A stretch of DNA of 52,704 nucleotides, from contig CALVXD010000005.1 in assembly GCA_944368815.1 (NCBI GenBank), positions 1 to 52,704 on the forward strand. The letters are read 5' to 3'. The stretch is from an uncultured Bacilli bacterium. Lineage in GTDB: Bacteria; Bacillota_I; Bacilli_A; RF39; UBA660. Below, in pieces: positions 8,237-16,302 of this stretch; the first letter of the stretch is position 1, and the number at the start of each line of letters is the position of its first letter. A program made the position numbers and the translations under genes. The notes under the pieces are model-generated. The model had not been told where the DNA came from and made no database searches. It saw only the letters and a list, made by a program, of their open reading frames with translations.

Positions 8237-10207
8237 TTATAATAAATTTTTGATTTTTATAACTATACTTGCTATATCAAGCTCATAGTCCAAAGAAAGT
8301 TCTTCTTTATTTCCTGATCTTCCAAATGTTCTTATATTAATTAAATCAGTATCATTATTAACAAATCTATACATATTAGGGTCATTAGAAAATTCTATTA
8401 CTATCTTACGATATCCTTTAGGAAGTATTTGTTCTTTATATGATTCTTCTTGTTTAAAAAATAGTTCTACATTAGGCATACTTACTACTCTTGCCTCAAT
8501 ATAGTTTTTTAATAGTTCTTCTTTTACTTTCATAGCAAGTGCTACTTCACTTCCTGTTGCAATTAAAATAACATCAAGAGCATTCTTTACTTCACTTACA
8601 ATATAAGCACCGTTTCTTACTTCATCTGCTGATGTAAATTCTAAAGCTGGTACATGATATTTAGATAAAACTAAGGCTGATGGTTTGCCACTTCTTAATA
8701 TAAAGTTCCATGCTCCAATTAATTCTTTATGATCAGCTGGTCTAAATACATGAAGATTAGGAATACTTCTTAACGCCCCTAGTTGTTCAATAGGTTCATG
8801 AGTTGCTCCATCTTCTCCAATTAAGAATGTATCATGGGTAAATATATATGTAACTGGTAAATTCATCATGGCACTAAGTCTAATCGATGGTTTTAAATAA
8901 TCACTAAATACTAAGAAAGTACTAGCAAATGGCCTTAAATTAGAAAGCGCAAGTCCATTGGAAATAGCTCCCATTGCATGCTCTCTAACTCCATAAAATA
9001 TATTTTTACCACTATAATTATCACTACTAAAGTCTTCTTTATTCTTTAAATATGTTTTAGTAGAATTTACTAAATCTGCACTACCTCCAACAAAATTAGG
9101 AACAAAAGCTGATATTACATTCATAATTTGATAATTAATATCTCTTAAAGATTTATCTACAAACAATTTAGAAGTATCTATAACTTTATCAAGTTGTAAT
9201 GCTATTTTTTCATTATTAATAATTGCATTTAACTTATCTACTTCTTCATCTTCATTATTATTTACAAAAGTTTCGTATTCACTATACCAACTAGCATATA
9301 GTGATGCTACTCTATTTTTGACAAGAGCTCTACACATAAACATATTATCTTTATCATACATAAAGTCTCCTTGCCATCCTAATTTTTCGCGAATACCTTC
9401 TAAATCTTCTTTTTCTAATTTTCCATGAATTTTATTAGTATTTTCATATTTAGAATATTTACCAATAGTAGTATTTATAATAATTAATGTTGGAGAATCA
9501 CTTTTTTTAGCAGTATTTATAGCTTTATCAATATCTTTTATTTTTTCTCCATCCTTAACCTCTAAAACGTTCCATCCTTGGGATAAAAATCTTCCACCAA
9601 TATCATCTGTGAATGTTTTAGAAATATTTCCGTCTAAAGATACATTATTTGAGTCATATAATACAATTAAATTATCAAGTTCAAGATTGCCTGCAAGAGA
9701 TGCTGCTTCATAAGAAATACCTTCCATCAAGTCACCATCACCACATAATACATATACATAATTATCAAATAACGTAGTATTTTTATCATTGTAAATAGAT
9801 CCTAAATATTTAGAAGCCATAGCCATACCAACAGCATTAGCAAAACCTTGACCTAAAGGGCCGGTAGTTGTCTCTATTCTATGATTGATATCATATTCTG
9901 GATGACCCGGAGTCATTGAATCTATTTTTCTAAAGTTTCTTAAATCAACCATGTTATAATCATCTGTTAAATAAAATAATGTGGCATATAATAAAGCTGA
10001 ACCATGACCTGCTGATAATACAAAACGGTCTCTATTAATCCAATCTTTTCTTTCTAAATCAAAATTAAGATGATTTTTAAATAAAGTATATAATATAGGA
10101 GCAGCTCCTAATGCTATTCCAGGATGTCCACTTCCTGCTTCATTTATCATATCAAGCGCTAACAATCTAATATCATTAATTGCTCTTTTTTCATCATACT
10201 TACTCAT
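8237..10207 (-). CDS. tkt: Transketolase
   Basis: Thiamine-diphosphate enzyme that moves two-carbon units in the non-oxidative pentose phosphate pathway. At 656 aa it has the standard three-domain length. Visible motifs are the N-terminal GSGHPGIALGAAP, the ThDP/Mg motif GDGDLMEGISYE ending in DSNNVSLDG, and the pyrimidine-domain GVREHAMGAISNG with FLVFSDYL. Cytoplasmic. It has its own extended -10 promoter, and the SirA-like gene follows after 57 bp with no clear terminator, so they may share a transcript. Confidence 0.97.
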   Translation of the reverse strand: MSKYDEKRAINDIRLLALDMINEAGSGHPGIALGAAPILYTLFKNHLNFDLERKDWINRDRFVLSAGHGSALLYATLFYLTDDYNMVDLRNFRKIDSMTPGHPEYDINHRIETTTGPLGQGFANAVGMAMASKYLGSIYNDKNTTLFDNYVYVLCGDGDLMEGISYEAASLAGNLELDNLIVLYDSNNVSLDGNISKTFTDDIGGRFLSQGWNVLEVKDGEKIKDIDKAINTAKKSDSPTLIIINTTIGKYSKYENTNKIHGKLEKEDLEGIREKLGWQGDFMYDKDNMFMCRALVKNRVASLYASWYSEYETFVNNNEDEEVDKLNAIINNEKIALQLDKVIDTSKLFVDKSLRDINYQIMNVISAFVPNFVGGSADLVNSTKTYLKNKEDFSSDNYSGKNIFYGVREHAMGAISNGLALSNLRPFASTFLVFSDYLKPSIRLSAMMNLPVTYIFTHDTFLIGEDGATHEPIEQLGALRSIPNLHVFRPADHKELIGAWNFILRSGKPSALVLSKYHVPALEFTSADEVRNGAYIVSEVKNALDVILIATGSEVALAMKVKEELLKNYIEARVVSMPNVELFFKQEESYKEQILPKGYRKIVIEFSNDPNMYRFVNNDTDLINIRTFGRSGNKEELSLDYELDIASIVIKIKNLL

Positions 10208-10229
10208 ATTTTCCCTACCTTCTATTATA

Positions 10230-10238
10230 ATTATATCA
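10230..10238 (-). promoter_or_regulatory. Extended -10 promoter of tkt
   Basis: Minus-strand TGATATAAT (hexamer 10230-10235) 23 bp before the tkt ATG. The -35 position is only weakly TTATAA-like. Confidence 0.6.
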
Positions 10239-10282
10239 TGTTACCGAAATTTTATAAATCTTTTTTTTAATATATGTAAAGT

Positions 10283-10308
10283 AAAAAAGAAGCTATCCTT
10301 GCTTCTTT
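10283..10308 (-). terminator. Intrinsic terminator after the AI-2E family permease gene
   Basis: Minus-strand 8-bp stem AAAGAAGC/GCTTCTTT (10286-10293, 10301-10308) with a 7-nt loop and a T-run. The stem touches the upstream gene's stop codon (10293-10295). Confidence 0.85.
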
Positions 10309-11417
10309 AATCTTTCATTTGTAATGTTTACAAGTACACCATATAATATCGCACAAAGTGGTACACTTATAATCATTCCGATTATTCCAAAAGTAGAGGC
10401 TCCAATTGTTACTGCTACAAGTACCAAAATTCCCGGAAGTCCAACAGATTTTCCTACAACTTTTGGATATATTAAATTACCTTCAAATTGTTGTAATATT
10501 ATTATGAATATAACAAATATTATAGCTTTAATTGGATCTATCATTAGAATTAAGAATGCTCCAATTATAGTTCCTATAAATGCTCCAAACATAGGAATTA
10601 GTGCAGTAAAAGCTACTAATACAGAAATAGTTGGTGCATAAGGTATTCTAAGAATAATCATACCTATAAAGCATAAAATTCCAATTATTAACGCTTCAAC
10701 AAATTGACCTGATGCAAAATTATAAAATGCTTTATTAATTATTCCAACAACAGTATCTATTTTATCTATAATTTTTTTATCAAGGAATGCTTTCATTACT
10801 TTATTTACTTGATAAGTAAATTTTTCTTTTTGCGCTAAAATATACAATGCAAACACTAAAGCTATTACTCCATTTACAATATATCCTACTACCTTAGTAG
10901 CCATATCAAATATTCTTTCTGCAATTTCATCAGTATTTGTCATTACAAAGCTAGTAGCTTTCTTTTGCACTTCATTTAATGTATCTGTTACCATTTTAAT
11001 ATTTTCTTCACTAAATTCTTTTTCTTCTAAATAGTCTTCAATTATTTCTGTATATTTAGGTAAACTTTCACTAAATATTTCAACGGCATTTATAAATTCT
11101 GGAATAACTAATTTAAATATTAATGATATTAAGGCTATTACTAATATCATAACTGACACTAAACATATTGGTCTTTTTAGTTTTTCACTTCTTTTAGTCT
11201 TCTTTTTAAATATTTTAGGATACACTTTTGTTTCAATTATTTTAAGTAAAATATTTAATATAAATGCAATACCTATTCCTATTATAAAAGGCATAAACAA
11301 TTTAAGAATATATATAATTATTCCAAACATTGTTTTTAAATTAAATAAAGCAAATATTAATACAATTGCATAAGTTACAATCAATAATAATTCTTTAGTT
11401 TTTTCATTTATTTTCAT
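10293..11417 (-). CDS. AI-2E family transporter (PF01594-type membrane protein)
   Basis: About 374 aa with seven to eight membrane segments and the family's C-terminal pattern (EGNLIYPKVVGKSVGLPG, then ISVPLCAILYGV). Members include autoinducer-2 exporters, sodium/proton antiporters and proteins of unknown substrate, so no substrate is claimed. I chose the ATG at 11417 (MKINEKTK) because GGGGG lies seven bases upstream and because the longer reading frame would run back through the -10 box at 11439-11444. Monocistronic between its own promoter and terminator. Confidence 0.88.
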   Translation of the reverse strand: MKINEKTKELLLIVTYAIVLIFALFNLKTMFGIIIYILKLFMPFIIGIGIAFILNILLKIIETKVYPKIFKKKTKRSEKLKRPICLVSVMILVIALISLIFKLVIPEFINAVEIFSESLPKYTEIIEDYLEEKEFSEENIKMVTDTLNEVQKKATSFVMTNTDEIAERIFDMATKVVGYIVNGVIALVFALYILAQKEKFTYQVNKVMKAFLDKKIIDKIDTVVGIINKAFYNFASGQFVEALIIGILCFIGMIILRIPYAPTISVLVAFTALIPMFGAFIGTIIGAFLILMIDPIKAIIFVIFIIILQQFEGNLIYPKVVGKSVGLPGILVLVAVTIGASTFGIIGMIISVPLCAILYGVLVNITNERLKKQG

Positions 11418-11438
11418 ATTTATTCCCCCATTGGTCTT

Positions 11439-11447
11439 ATTATAACA
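11439..11447 (-). promoter_or_regulatory. Extended -10 promoter of the AI-2E family gene
   Basis: Minus-strand TGTTATAAT (hexamer 11439-11444), 22 bp before the chosen start. No good -35 box. Confidence 0.6.
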
Positions 11448-11480
11448 CAAGTTCTATTTATATAATAGCCAAAAAATGTA

Positions 11481-11511
11481 AAAAAAATAACAAATATCTA
11501 TTCATTTGTTA
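11481..11511 (-). terminator. Intrinsic terminator after rpmF
   Basis: Minus-strand 8-bp stem TAACAAAT/ATTTGTTA (11488-11495, 11504-11511) followed by a long T-run. The rpmF stop (11498-11500) is in the loop. Confidence 0.85.
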
Positions 11512-11683
11512 CTTTTTGTTCTCCTTTATAAAAACCACATTTTGGACATGCACGATGTGGTCTAATCATTTCACCACAATTAGGGCATTTAACTAATCCA
11601 TTAGCAGTAATTTTATAATGAGTTCTTCTCATATCTCTTCTAGTTTTACTTACTTTTCTAAATGGAACTGCCATATTATTCAC
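11498..11683 (-). CDS. rpmF: 50S ribosomal protein L32 (zinc-binding form)
   Basis: A 61-aa ribosomal protein with the L32 opening MAVPFRKVSKTRRDMRR (from the third residue) and a zinc ribbon of two CxxC pairs, CPNC and CPKC. This is the zinc-containing paralogue type; a cysteine-free form may exist elsewhere under zinc control, but that is only inferred. The frame overlaps the DUF177 gene by 8 bp and is closed by an embedded terminator. Confidence 0.97.
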   Translation of the reverse strand: MNNMAVPFRKVSKTRRDMRRTHYKITANGLVKCPNCGEMIRPHRACPKCGFYKGEQKVTNE

Positions 11684-12182
11684 TCCTTCCTTTTGAATCT
11701 AATAATTTTTGCAAATCACTAAATGGTGAATTATTATCAGTGTTAACTTCGTCTTCACTAATAAGTCGCCATCCATTTCCTTTGGTTGTTTTATTTCTAT
11801 TTTTATCGCCAACAACCTTTAAAGGAATTTCTACTATTATATTTTGCCATAAAAAAGGAAGAATATCAATAGTATTTTGCACAATTTCAATATTATTTTC
11901 ATTATTTTCAGTATTTTCTCCAAAATTTTCATCAATTTGGATTTCATAATTGTAATCTACATCTTCTAGAGTAACATCATCAGGAAGTACCATTGTACCA
12001 CTTAATACCCCATTTATAGAAAATGTATCATCACTTATTCTCGTAATTTTACCTTTGAAATAAGTATTATTTAATTTTCTAATATTTGTATTAGATAAAT
12101 CAACTGAAGCTATATCAACACACTCGTCAATATCAATACATTCTTTTAAATTAGTTACTAAACTACTTAAATCAATAATCAT
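11676..12182 (-). CDS. DUF177/YceD family protein (rRNA accumulation factor family)
   Basis: A 168-aa protein directly upstream of rpmF, the conserved position of DUF177 (YceD in E. coli, YlbN in Bacillus), a family linked to 23S rRNA processing or accumulation. Visible family traits are a beta-rich middle (ISDDTFSINGVLSGTMVLP) and the C-terminal stretch NRNKTTKGNGWRLISEDE. The SD is GGTGAT, and a promoter with a perfect -10 lies 20 bp upstream. Confidence 0.85.
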   Translation of the reverse strand: MIIDLSSLVTNLKECIDIDECVDIASVDLSNTNIRKLNNTYFKGKITRISDDTFSINGVLSGTMVLPDDVTLEDVDYNYEIQIDENFGENTENNENNIEIVQNTIDILPFLWQNIIVEIPLKVVGDKNRNKTTKGNGWRLISEDEVNTDNNSPFSDLQKLLDSKGRSE

Positions 12183-12200
12183 AAAATCACCTGCTAGATA

Positions 12201-12229
12201 ATTATATACTAAAATTAAAAAAATAGCAA
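12201..12229 (-). promoter_or_regulatory. Promoter of DUF177-rpmF
   Basis: Minus-strand -35 TTGCTA (12224-12229), 17-bp spacer, -10 TATAAT (12201-12206). Confidence 0.8.
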
Positions 12230-12240
12230 GAATTTACATA

Positions 12241-12267
12241 ATAAAAGAACTAAATTTATTAGTTCTT
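12241..12267 (-). terminator. Terminator of the comEA-comEC-yhcG transcript
   Basis: Minus-strand 9-bp stem AAGAACTAA/TTAGTTCTT (12245-12253, 12259-12267) with a 5-nt loop and a modest T-rich tail. It ends the 3' untranslated region of the nuclease gene. Confidence 0.7.
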
Positions 12268-12279
12268 CATCTATATTAA

Positions 12280-12326
12280 ACGCGAGTAGCACGCGTACCC
12301 ACGACTAATATATATTATGCTGGGTA
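12280..12326 (-). other. Two stable hairpins in the yhcG 3' region
   Basis: The 258-bp gap between DUF177 and the nuclease gene holds a terminator, a promoter and this GC-richer block. On the minus strand TACCCA pairs with TGGGTA (12321-12326 with 12296-12301) around a nested TAATA/TATTA helix, immediately followed by ACGCG/CGCGT (12292-12296, 12280-12284). The two arms abut. This could be an RNA stability element or a small RNA; no known family was recognised. Confidence 0.45.
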
Positions 12327-12440
12327 CTTTATGATGTATAATGATTTAGCTCAAATTTATATTTATACTTCCATATATAGTATATTATATTTTTAAATAT
12401 TTATTACATAATATAATAATAACTATTCATAAGATATAAA

Positions 12441-13325
12441 TTACAACAATTCATATTCCCTAGATAGTATCCTATCATCACTACAATATTCCATTATAAA
12501 TTTATTATCTTTTTTACAAATAATTATTCCTATAGTTTTATCTTGATGAATTTTTCTTAAATTATTATCTATATAATTCATATATATTTGTATTTGTTCT
12601 ATATATTCTTTCTTTAATTCGGTTATTTTTAGTTCTACTACAACATAGCAATTAAATTCTATATTATATAAAAGTAAATCTATATAATTATAACTATTGC
12701 CAACTTTAATTTTATATTCATTGCCAATATAACTAAAATTATTTCCTAATTCTAATAAAAAATTATCTATATCCTCTAATATTAATTGTTTTAATAACTT
12801 TTCTGATATTTCATTATAATTATAACTATTTTTTATTAATATTGGATTTTTTACAAAATCTTCTACTTTAAATTTGTCTTTTTTAATTATTTTATTTCTA
12901 GTATCTTTAGGTAATCTCTCATATTCTTGAGATTTTATTTTACTTCTTAAATCTCTTACATTTAAATTATTAATTTCACATTGATTAACATAATATACAA
13001 TTTTATCAATTTCTTTTATAGATAACATTTCATACCAATGACTCCATGTTAAATTTCCCGACATTGTCGGGACTTTTTCATATATATCATAAAACTGCTT
13101 TATTTTATATAAAAGAGATGGTTTATATTTTTTTCCTAACTCTAGTGTCAATTTCTTTGAATATTCCTTTATTATACCTTCGCCATAATGTTTCCCAGCT
13201 TCGGCAAGTATTTTACCTATATTATAATAAGTTTGTAAATCACTTTTATTTTTACTATAATCTTTTACTTTTTTTGTAATCTCATTATTTATAATTTGCT
13301 TTTTTATTTCATTGTAATAGTTCAT
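12441..13325 (-). CDS. PDDEXK nuclease domain protein, YhcG/DUF1016 family
   Basis: A 294-aa protein. The N-terminal half (about 1-130) is the helical DUF1016 N-domain, with YYNIGKILAEAG, YGEGIIKEYSKKL and SHWYEMLSI. The C-terminal half is a PD-(D/E)XK fold: GNEYKIKVGNSYNYIDLLLY supplies the acidic residue, followed by VVVELKI with the E-x-K, then QIQIYMNYI and KTIGIIICKK. Such proteins are predicted DNA nucleases often found in accessory and defence loci. Here the ATG overlaps the end of comEC by 17 bp, so it is translated with the DNA-uptake genes. No methylase or restriction partner is seen nearby. Confidence 0.85.
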   Translation of the reverse strand: MNYYNEIKKQIINNEITKKVKDYSKNKSDLQTYYNIGKILAEAGKHYGEGIIKEYSKKLTLELGKKYKPSLLYKIKQFYDIYEKVPTMSGNLTWSHWYEMLSIKEIDKIVYYVNQCEINNLNVRDLRSKIKSQEYERLPKDTRNKIIKKDKFKVEDFVKNPILIKNSYNYNEISEKLLKQLILEDIDNFLLELGNNFSYIGNEYKIKVGNSYNYIDLLLYNIEFNCYVVVELKITELKKEYIEQIQIYMNYIDNNLRKIHQDKTIGIIICKKDNKFIMEYCSDDRILSREYELL

Positions 13326-15399
13326 TTCTCACCACTTTCTTTTGTGTAAATGCTTTTATTTCTAATTTATCACTCTTAACTTTTAATATAATACTGCCAT
13401 CCATATCTGTCCTGTATATTTTGCTATTATCTAAATTATCTAATACTTCAGCGTTGGGATGCCCATACCAATTATTTTTACCAACAGATATAATACTATA
13501 TTTAGGATTTATCTTATCTATAAAATATTTACTAGAACTAGTATTACTTCCATGATGACCTACTTTTAATATATCAATATTATTAAGACTATATTTTTTT
13601 AGAATATCACTTTCTCTATTTATACCGGAGTCTCCCATAAATAAAAACTTGATGTTATTATAATTTAAATATATAACACTAGAGTTGTCATTCTCATCAT
13701 TATATTCTTTAGTATTTAGAAAATATAATATATTACTATCTATACTTATTTTTTTTATATTTTGATAATATTTAATGTTTTTTTCTTTTAATGTATTAAT
13801 TAATTCAAGTTCTAAATCATTATAATTACCAATATTAAATATAACTTTATTAACTTTAAACTTATTAACTAAATTAATAGATTCTCCCATATGGTCATAA
13901 TCTCCATGCGTAATAATTAAATAGTCTAGATGTGTTATTCCTAAGCTCTTTAAATATGGAATTGTTTCATTTTTAGTAATACTATAACTAGAACTATATA
14001 TGCCTCCTGTATCTATTAATATATTGCCTTTGTTATAAGGAAAACTTATTAATATTGAGTCTCCTTGTCCAACATCTAAAAAAGTTATATTCATGCTTGA
14101 ATAAATATATTTATAACATTTATGAAATAATAATAGTATAATCAAAAATATTAAATATTTTCTTTTATAAAATGATATATAAATTAATATATAATACAAA
14201 ATAATAACTAGTATAGTTGGCTTAGAAAATATTATTTTAGTACATTCTATTTTATCTATGTTTATAGAAATAAACTCTAAAAATTTAATTAATATATATA
14301 ATAAGTTATCTAAAAAAGGGGAAATGAAAGTTATCATTGATAATGGAAATATAATTATACTTACTAATGGAATTACTATAACATTTAGTGGTATTGATAT
14401 AATATTTACTTGATAAAAATTATAAATAGTTATAGGAAAAGATACTATAAAAGTAATATATGATATATATAAACTCTTTAAGACATAATTATTAATTTTC
14501 TTTATTTTATCTCTTAAAATTATTAATGTAAAACTAATAATATATGAATATTGAAAACCTATATCATAAATAATAAATGGATTTATAATAATACATATTA
14601 CTAATACAAATAACATTAAATCAGTGTTTTTTATTTTTAAATTAAATAATTTATTAATAGCAAATAATATATACATAACTATCGTTCTAAGTACTGATGC
14701 GATCATACCTAATATAAAAGTATATATAAGTAAAAAAGTAATCACTACTCCATAATTATAATAGTTATTATAAGAGATTCTTTTTATTAAATAAAATAAA
14801 ATTCCTGATATTAAACTAATATGCATTCCTGATATTGAAAACAAATGCGATATTCCATTATCTCTATATGTATTATTAATATTATCATCCATATATGATT
14901 TATCCCCTAAAATAAATGTTTGTAAATATGGGCTACTTTTAGTTATATTATTTATTCTATTAGATATAATACTTTTTATATAGTATATTAAGTCAGTATT
15001 ATTTTCTATTTTTTTAATACTATTTATATCTAAAGTAAAGTAAATCTTTTTATTATATAAATACTTTTTATAATTAAAAGTGTTTGATACTGTATTACTA
15101 CTAGGTTCTTCTAATTCCCCTTTTATTTCAATTATATCCCCTAAAGATATATCATTATATTCTTTATTATTTTTATAATAATAAGTTGCTTTTAATAATT
15201 CTTTCCCTTTTACTAACATAATTATTTTATCTTCATCTTTTTCTATTTCTAATACTTTAACTATAAATGTGTTATCACTTATATTATATTTACTTTGATA
15301 AGTAATACATTTAGTTACAACAATAACATAAATTATACTTAATAAAAATATTATTTTAAATATGTATCTAGACCGTAATATATGCTTTAATCTGTTCAT
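13309..15399 (-). CDS. comEC: ComEC/Rec2 DNA uptake channel
   Basis: Membrane channel for single-stranded DNA entry during transformation. The 696-aa protein has an N-terminal membrane anchor and OB-like region (about 1-150), the multi-spanning competence domain (about 155-430, with FSISGMHISLISG) and a C-terminal metallo-beta-lactamase domain (about 438-690) with FLDVGQGDSILIS, the metal motif THGDYDHMGE and GHHGSNTSS. All parts look intact. It overlaps comEA by 32 bp and the nuclease gene by 17 bp. The stop is TGA. Presence of comEA and comEC suggests competence, but pilus genes are outside the window. Confidence 0.95.
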   Translation of the reverse strand: MNRLKHILRSRYIFKIIFLLSIIYVIVVTKCITYQSKYNISDNTFIVKVLEIEKDEDKIIMLVKGKELLKATYYYKNNKEYNDISLGDIIEIKGELEEPSSNTVSNTFNYKKYLYNKKIYFTLDINSIKKIENNTDLIYYIKSIISNRINNITKSSPYLQTFILGDKSYMDDNINNTYRDNGISHLFSISGMHISLISGILFYLIKRISYNNYYNYGVVITFLLIYTFILGMIASVLRTIVMYILFAINKLFNLKIKNTDLMLFVLVICIIINPFIIYDIGFQYSYIISFTLIILRDKIKKINNYVLKSLYISYITFIVSFPITIYNFYQVNIISIPLNVIVIPLVSIIIFPLSMITFISPFLDNLLYILIKFLEFISINIDKIECTKIIFSKPTILVIILYYILIYISFYKRKYLIFLIILLLFHKCYKYIYSSMNITFLDVGQGDSILISFPYNKGNILIDTGGIYSSSYSITKNETIPYLKSLGITHLDYLIITHGDYDHMGESINLVNKFKVNKVIFNIGNYNDLELELINTLKEKNIKYYQNIKKISIDSNILYFLNTKEYNDENDNSSVIYLNYNNIKFLFMGDSGINRESDILKKYSLNNIDILKVGHHGSNTSSSKYFIDKINPKYSIISVGKNNWYGHPNAEVLDNLDNSKIYRTDMDGSIILKVKSDKLEIKAFTQKKVVRNELLQ

Positions 15400-16072
15400 A
15401 AATTGCAGTGCCTATTCCATTTACATTAAGTATTTCTTCAATAGACCCAAATTTACCATTAATATTTCTATAATCAATTATGTTTTGAGCTTTACTAGTT
15501 CCTATTCCTGGTAAACTATCTAATTCAGAAATACTAGCAGTATTTATATTTACAATTGATATTTCTTCAGTTTTAGTTTCTTCTTTAATACTTTCATTAT
15601 TACTAGTACTTGTTTCTTCTTCTATAACCGCATCATTTTTAATATCAGGAAATAATATTTCTTTATCAGTAATTATATTATCATAATTGATTTCTTCACC
15701 ATTTAGCATTTTTTCAACTTCTTCTTTTGTATAAATAATTATTACCATTTCATCAAAAACTTTTTTAGATAGATTAATTACAGTTATATCAGAATTTTCA
15801 AGTAATCCTCCTGCCATATCAATTACATCTATTACCCTTGTATTATCATTACCAATATATACTCCAGGATTAACTATAGCCCCTTTAATATCTACTTTAT
15901 ATTCAGAAATCTTTTCTTTATCTTCTTCTTCAGTATCATAACTAAATATTTCATTATCTATAGTTAGTTCTTTATCTTTTGTTAAATTAATTTTAATGAT
16001 TATTCCTAATATAATTATTAATAAAATTAAAATAATTGTAATTAAATATTTATATTTTTTTATCTGTTTCAT
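15368..16072 (-). CDS. comEA: ComEA DNA-binding competence protein
   Basis: Membrane-anchored DNA receptor that hands DNA to ComEC. The 234-aa protein has an N-terminal membrane helix (about 8-28), a SLBB-like domain (about 52-120, VDIKGAIVNPGVY) and a C-terminal helix-hairpin-helix pair (about 175-234) with INTASISELDSLPGIG and VNGIGTAIYEQI. Between them is an acidic, threonine/glutamate-rich linker. SD AAAGGAGG is strong. A terminator-containing leader precedes it. Confidence 0.95.
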   Translation of the reverse strand: MKQIKKYKYLITIILILLIIILGIIIKINLTKDKELTIDNEIFSYDTEEEDKEKISEYKVDIKGAIVNPGVYIGNDNTRVIDVIDMAGGLLENSDITVINLSKKVFDEMVIIIYTKEEVEKMLNGEEINYDNIITDKEILFPDIKNDAVIEEETSTSNNESIKEETKTEEISIVNINTASISELDSLPGIGTSKAQNIIDYRNINGKFGSIEEILNVNGIGTAIYEQIKAYITV

Positions 16073-16110
16073 ATTCCTCCTTTCTTCGTCCTCCTATATA
16101 TATTATAAGT

Positions 16111-16245
16111 AAAAAAAAGAAGGAATTACTTCTTTCGAGTAAAATTCATGCAGTGATTATTAAAATTAATGCAAAAAGCTGCCCGCACACGCTTCGCTTA
16201 CTCGGATTTTGCCAATATTATCTTACTCGGGCAACGGTCATTTTA
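16111..16245 (-). promoter_or_regulatory. Structured leader with attenuator before comEA
   Basis: The 216-bp gap between secDF and comEA holds the secDF terminator, a likely promoter (TTGGTA 16264-16269, 18 bp, TAAAAT 16240-16245) and a leader of about 120 nt. On the minus strand the leader has two copies of CCGAGTAAG (16222-16230 and 16197-16205), a TGCCCG/CGGGCA helix, and the complement TTACTCG (16136-16142) right before a terminator stem AAAGAAG/CTTCTTT (16116-16135) with eight T. The repeats could pair with TTACTCG, so alternative folds are possible. No known riboswitch class was recognised. Confidence 0.5.
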
Positions 16246-16277
16246 AACCATAAACAGTAACTTTACCAATGTAAAAC

Positions 16278-16302
16278 AAAAAAAAGAATTAACAGTTAAT
16301 TC
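16278..16302 (-). terminator. Intrinsic terminator after secDF
   Basis: Minus-strand 7-bp stem GAATTAA/TTAATTC (16286-16292, 16296-16302), 3-nt loop and eight T. The secDF stop (16289-16291) lies in the stem. Confidence 0.88.

Noticed and set aside
10324..10641. 105-codon plus-strand frame over the AI-2E gene
   Set aside because: Composition is that of an antisense shadow (Ile/Thr/Pro-rich) with no SD.
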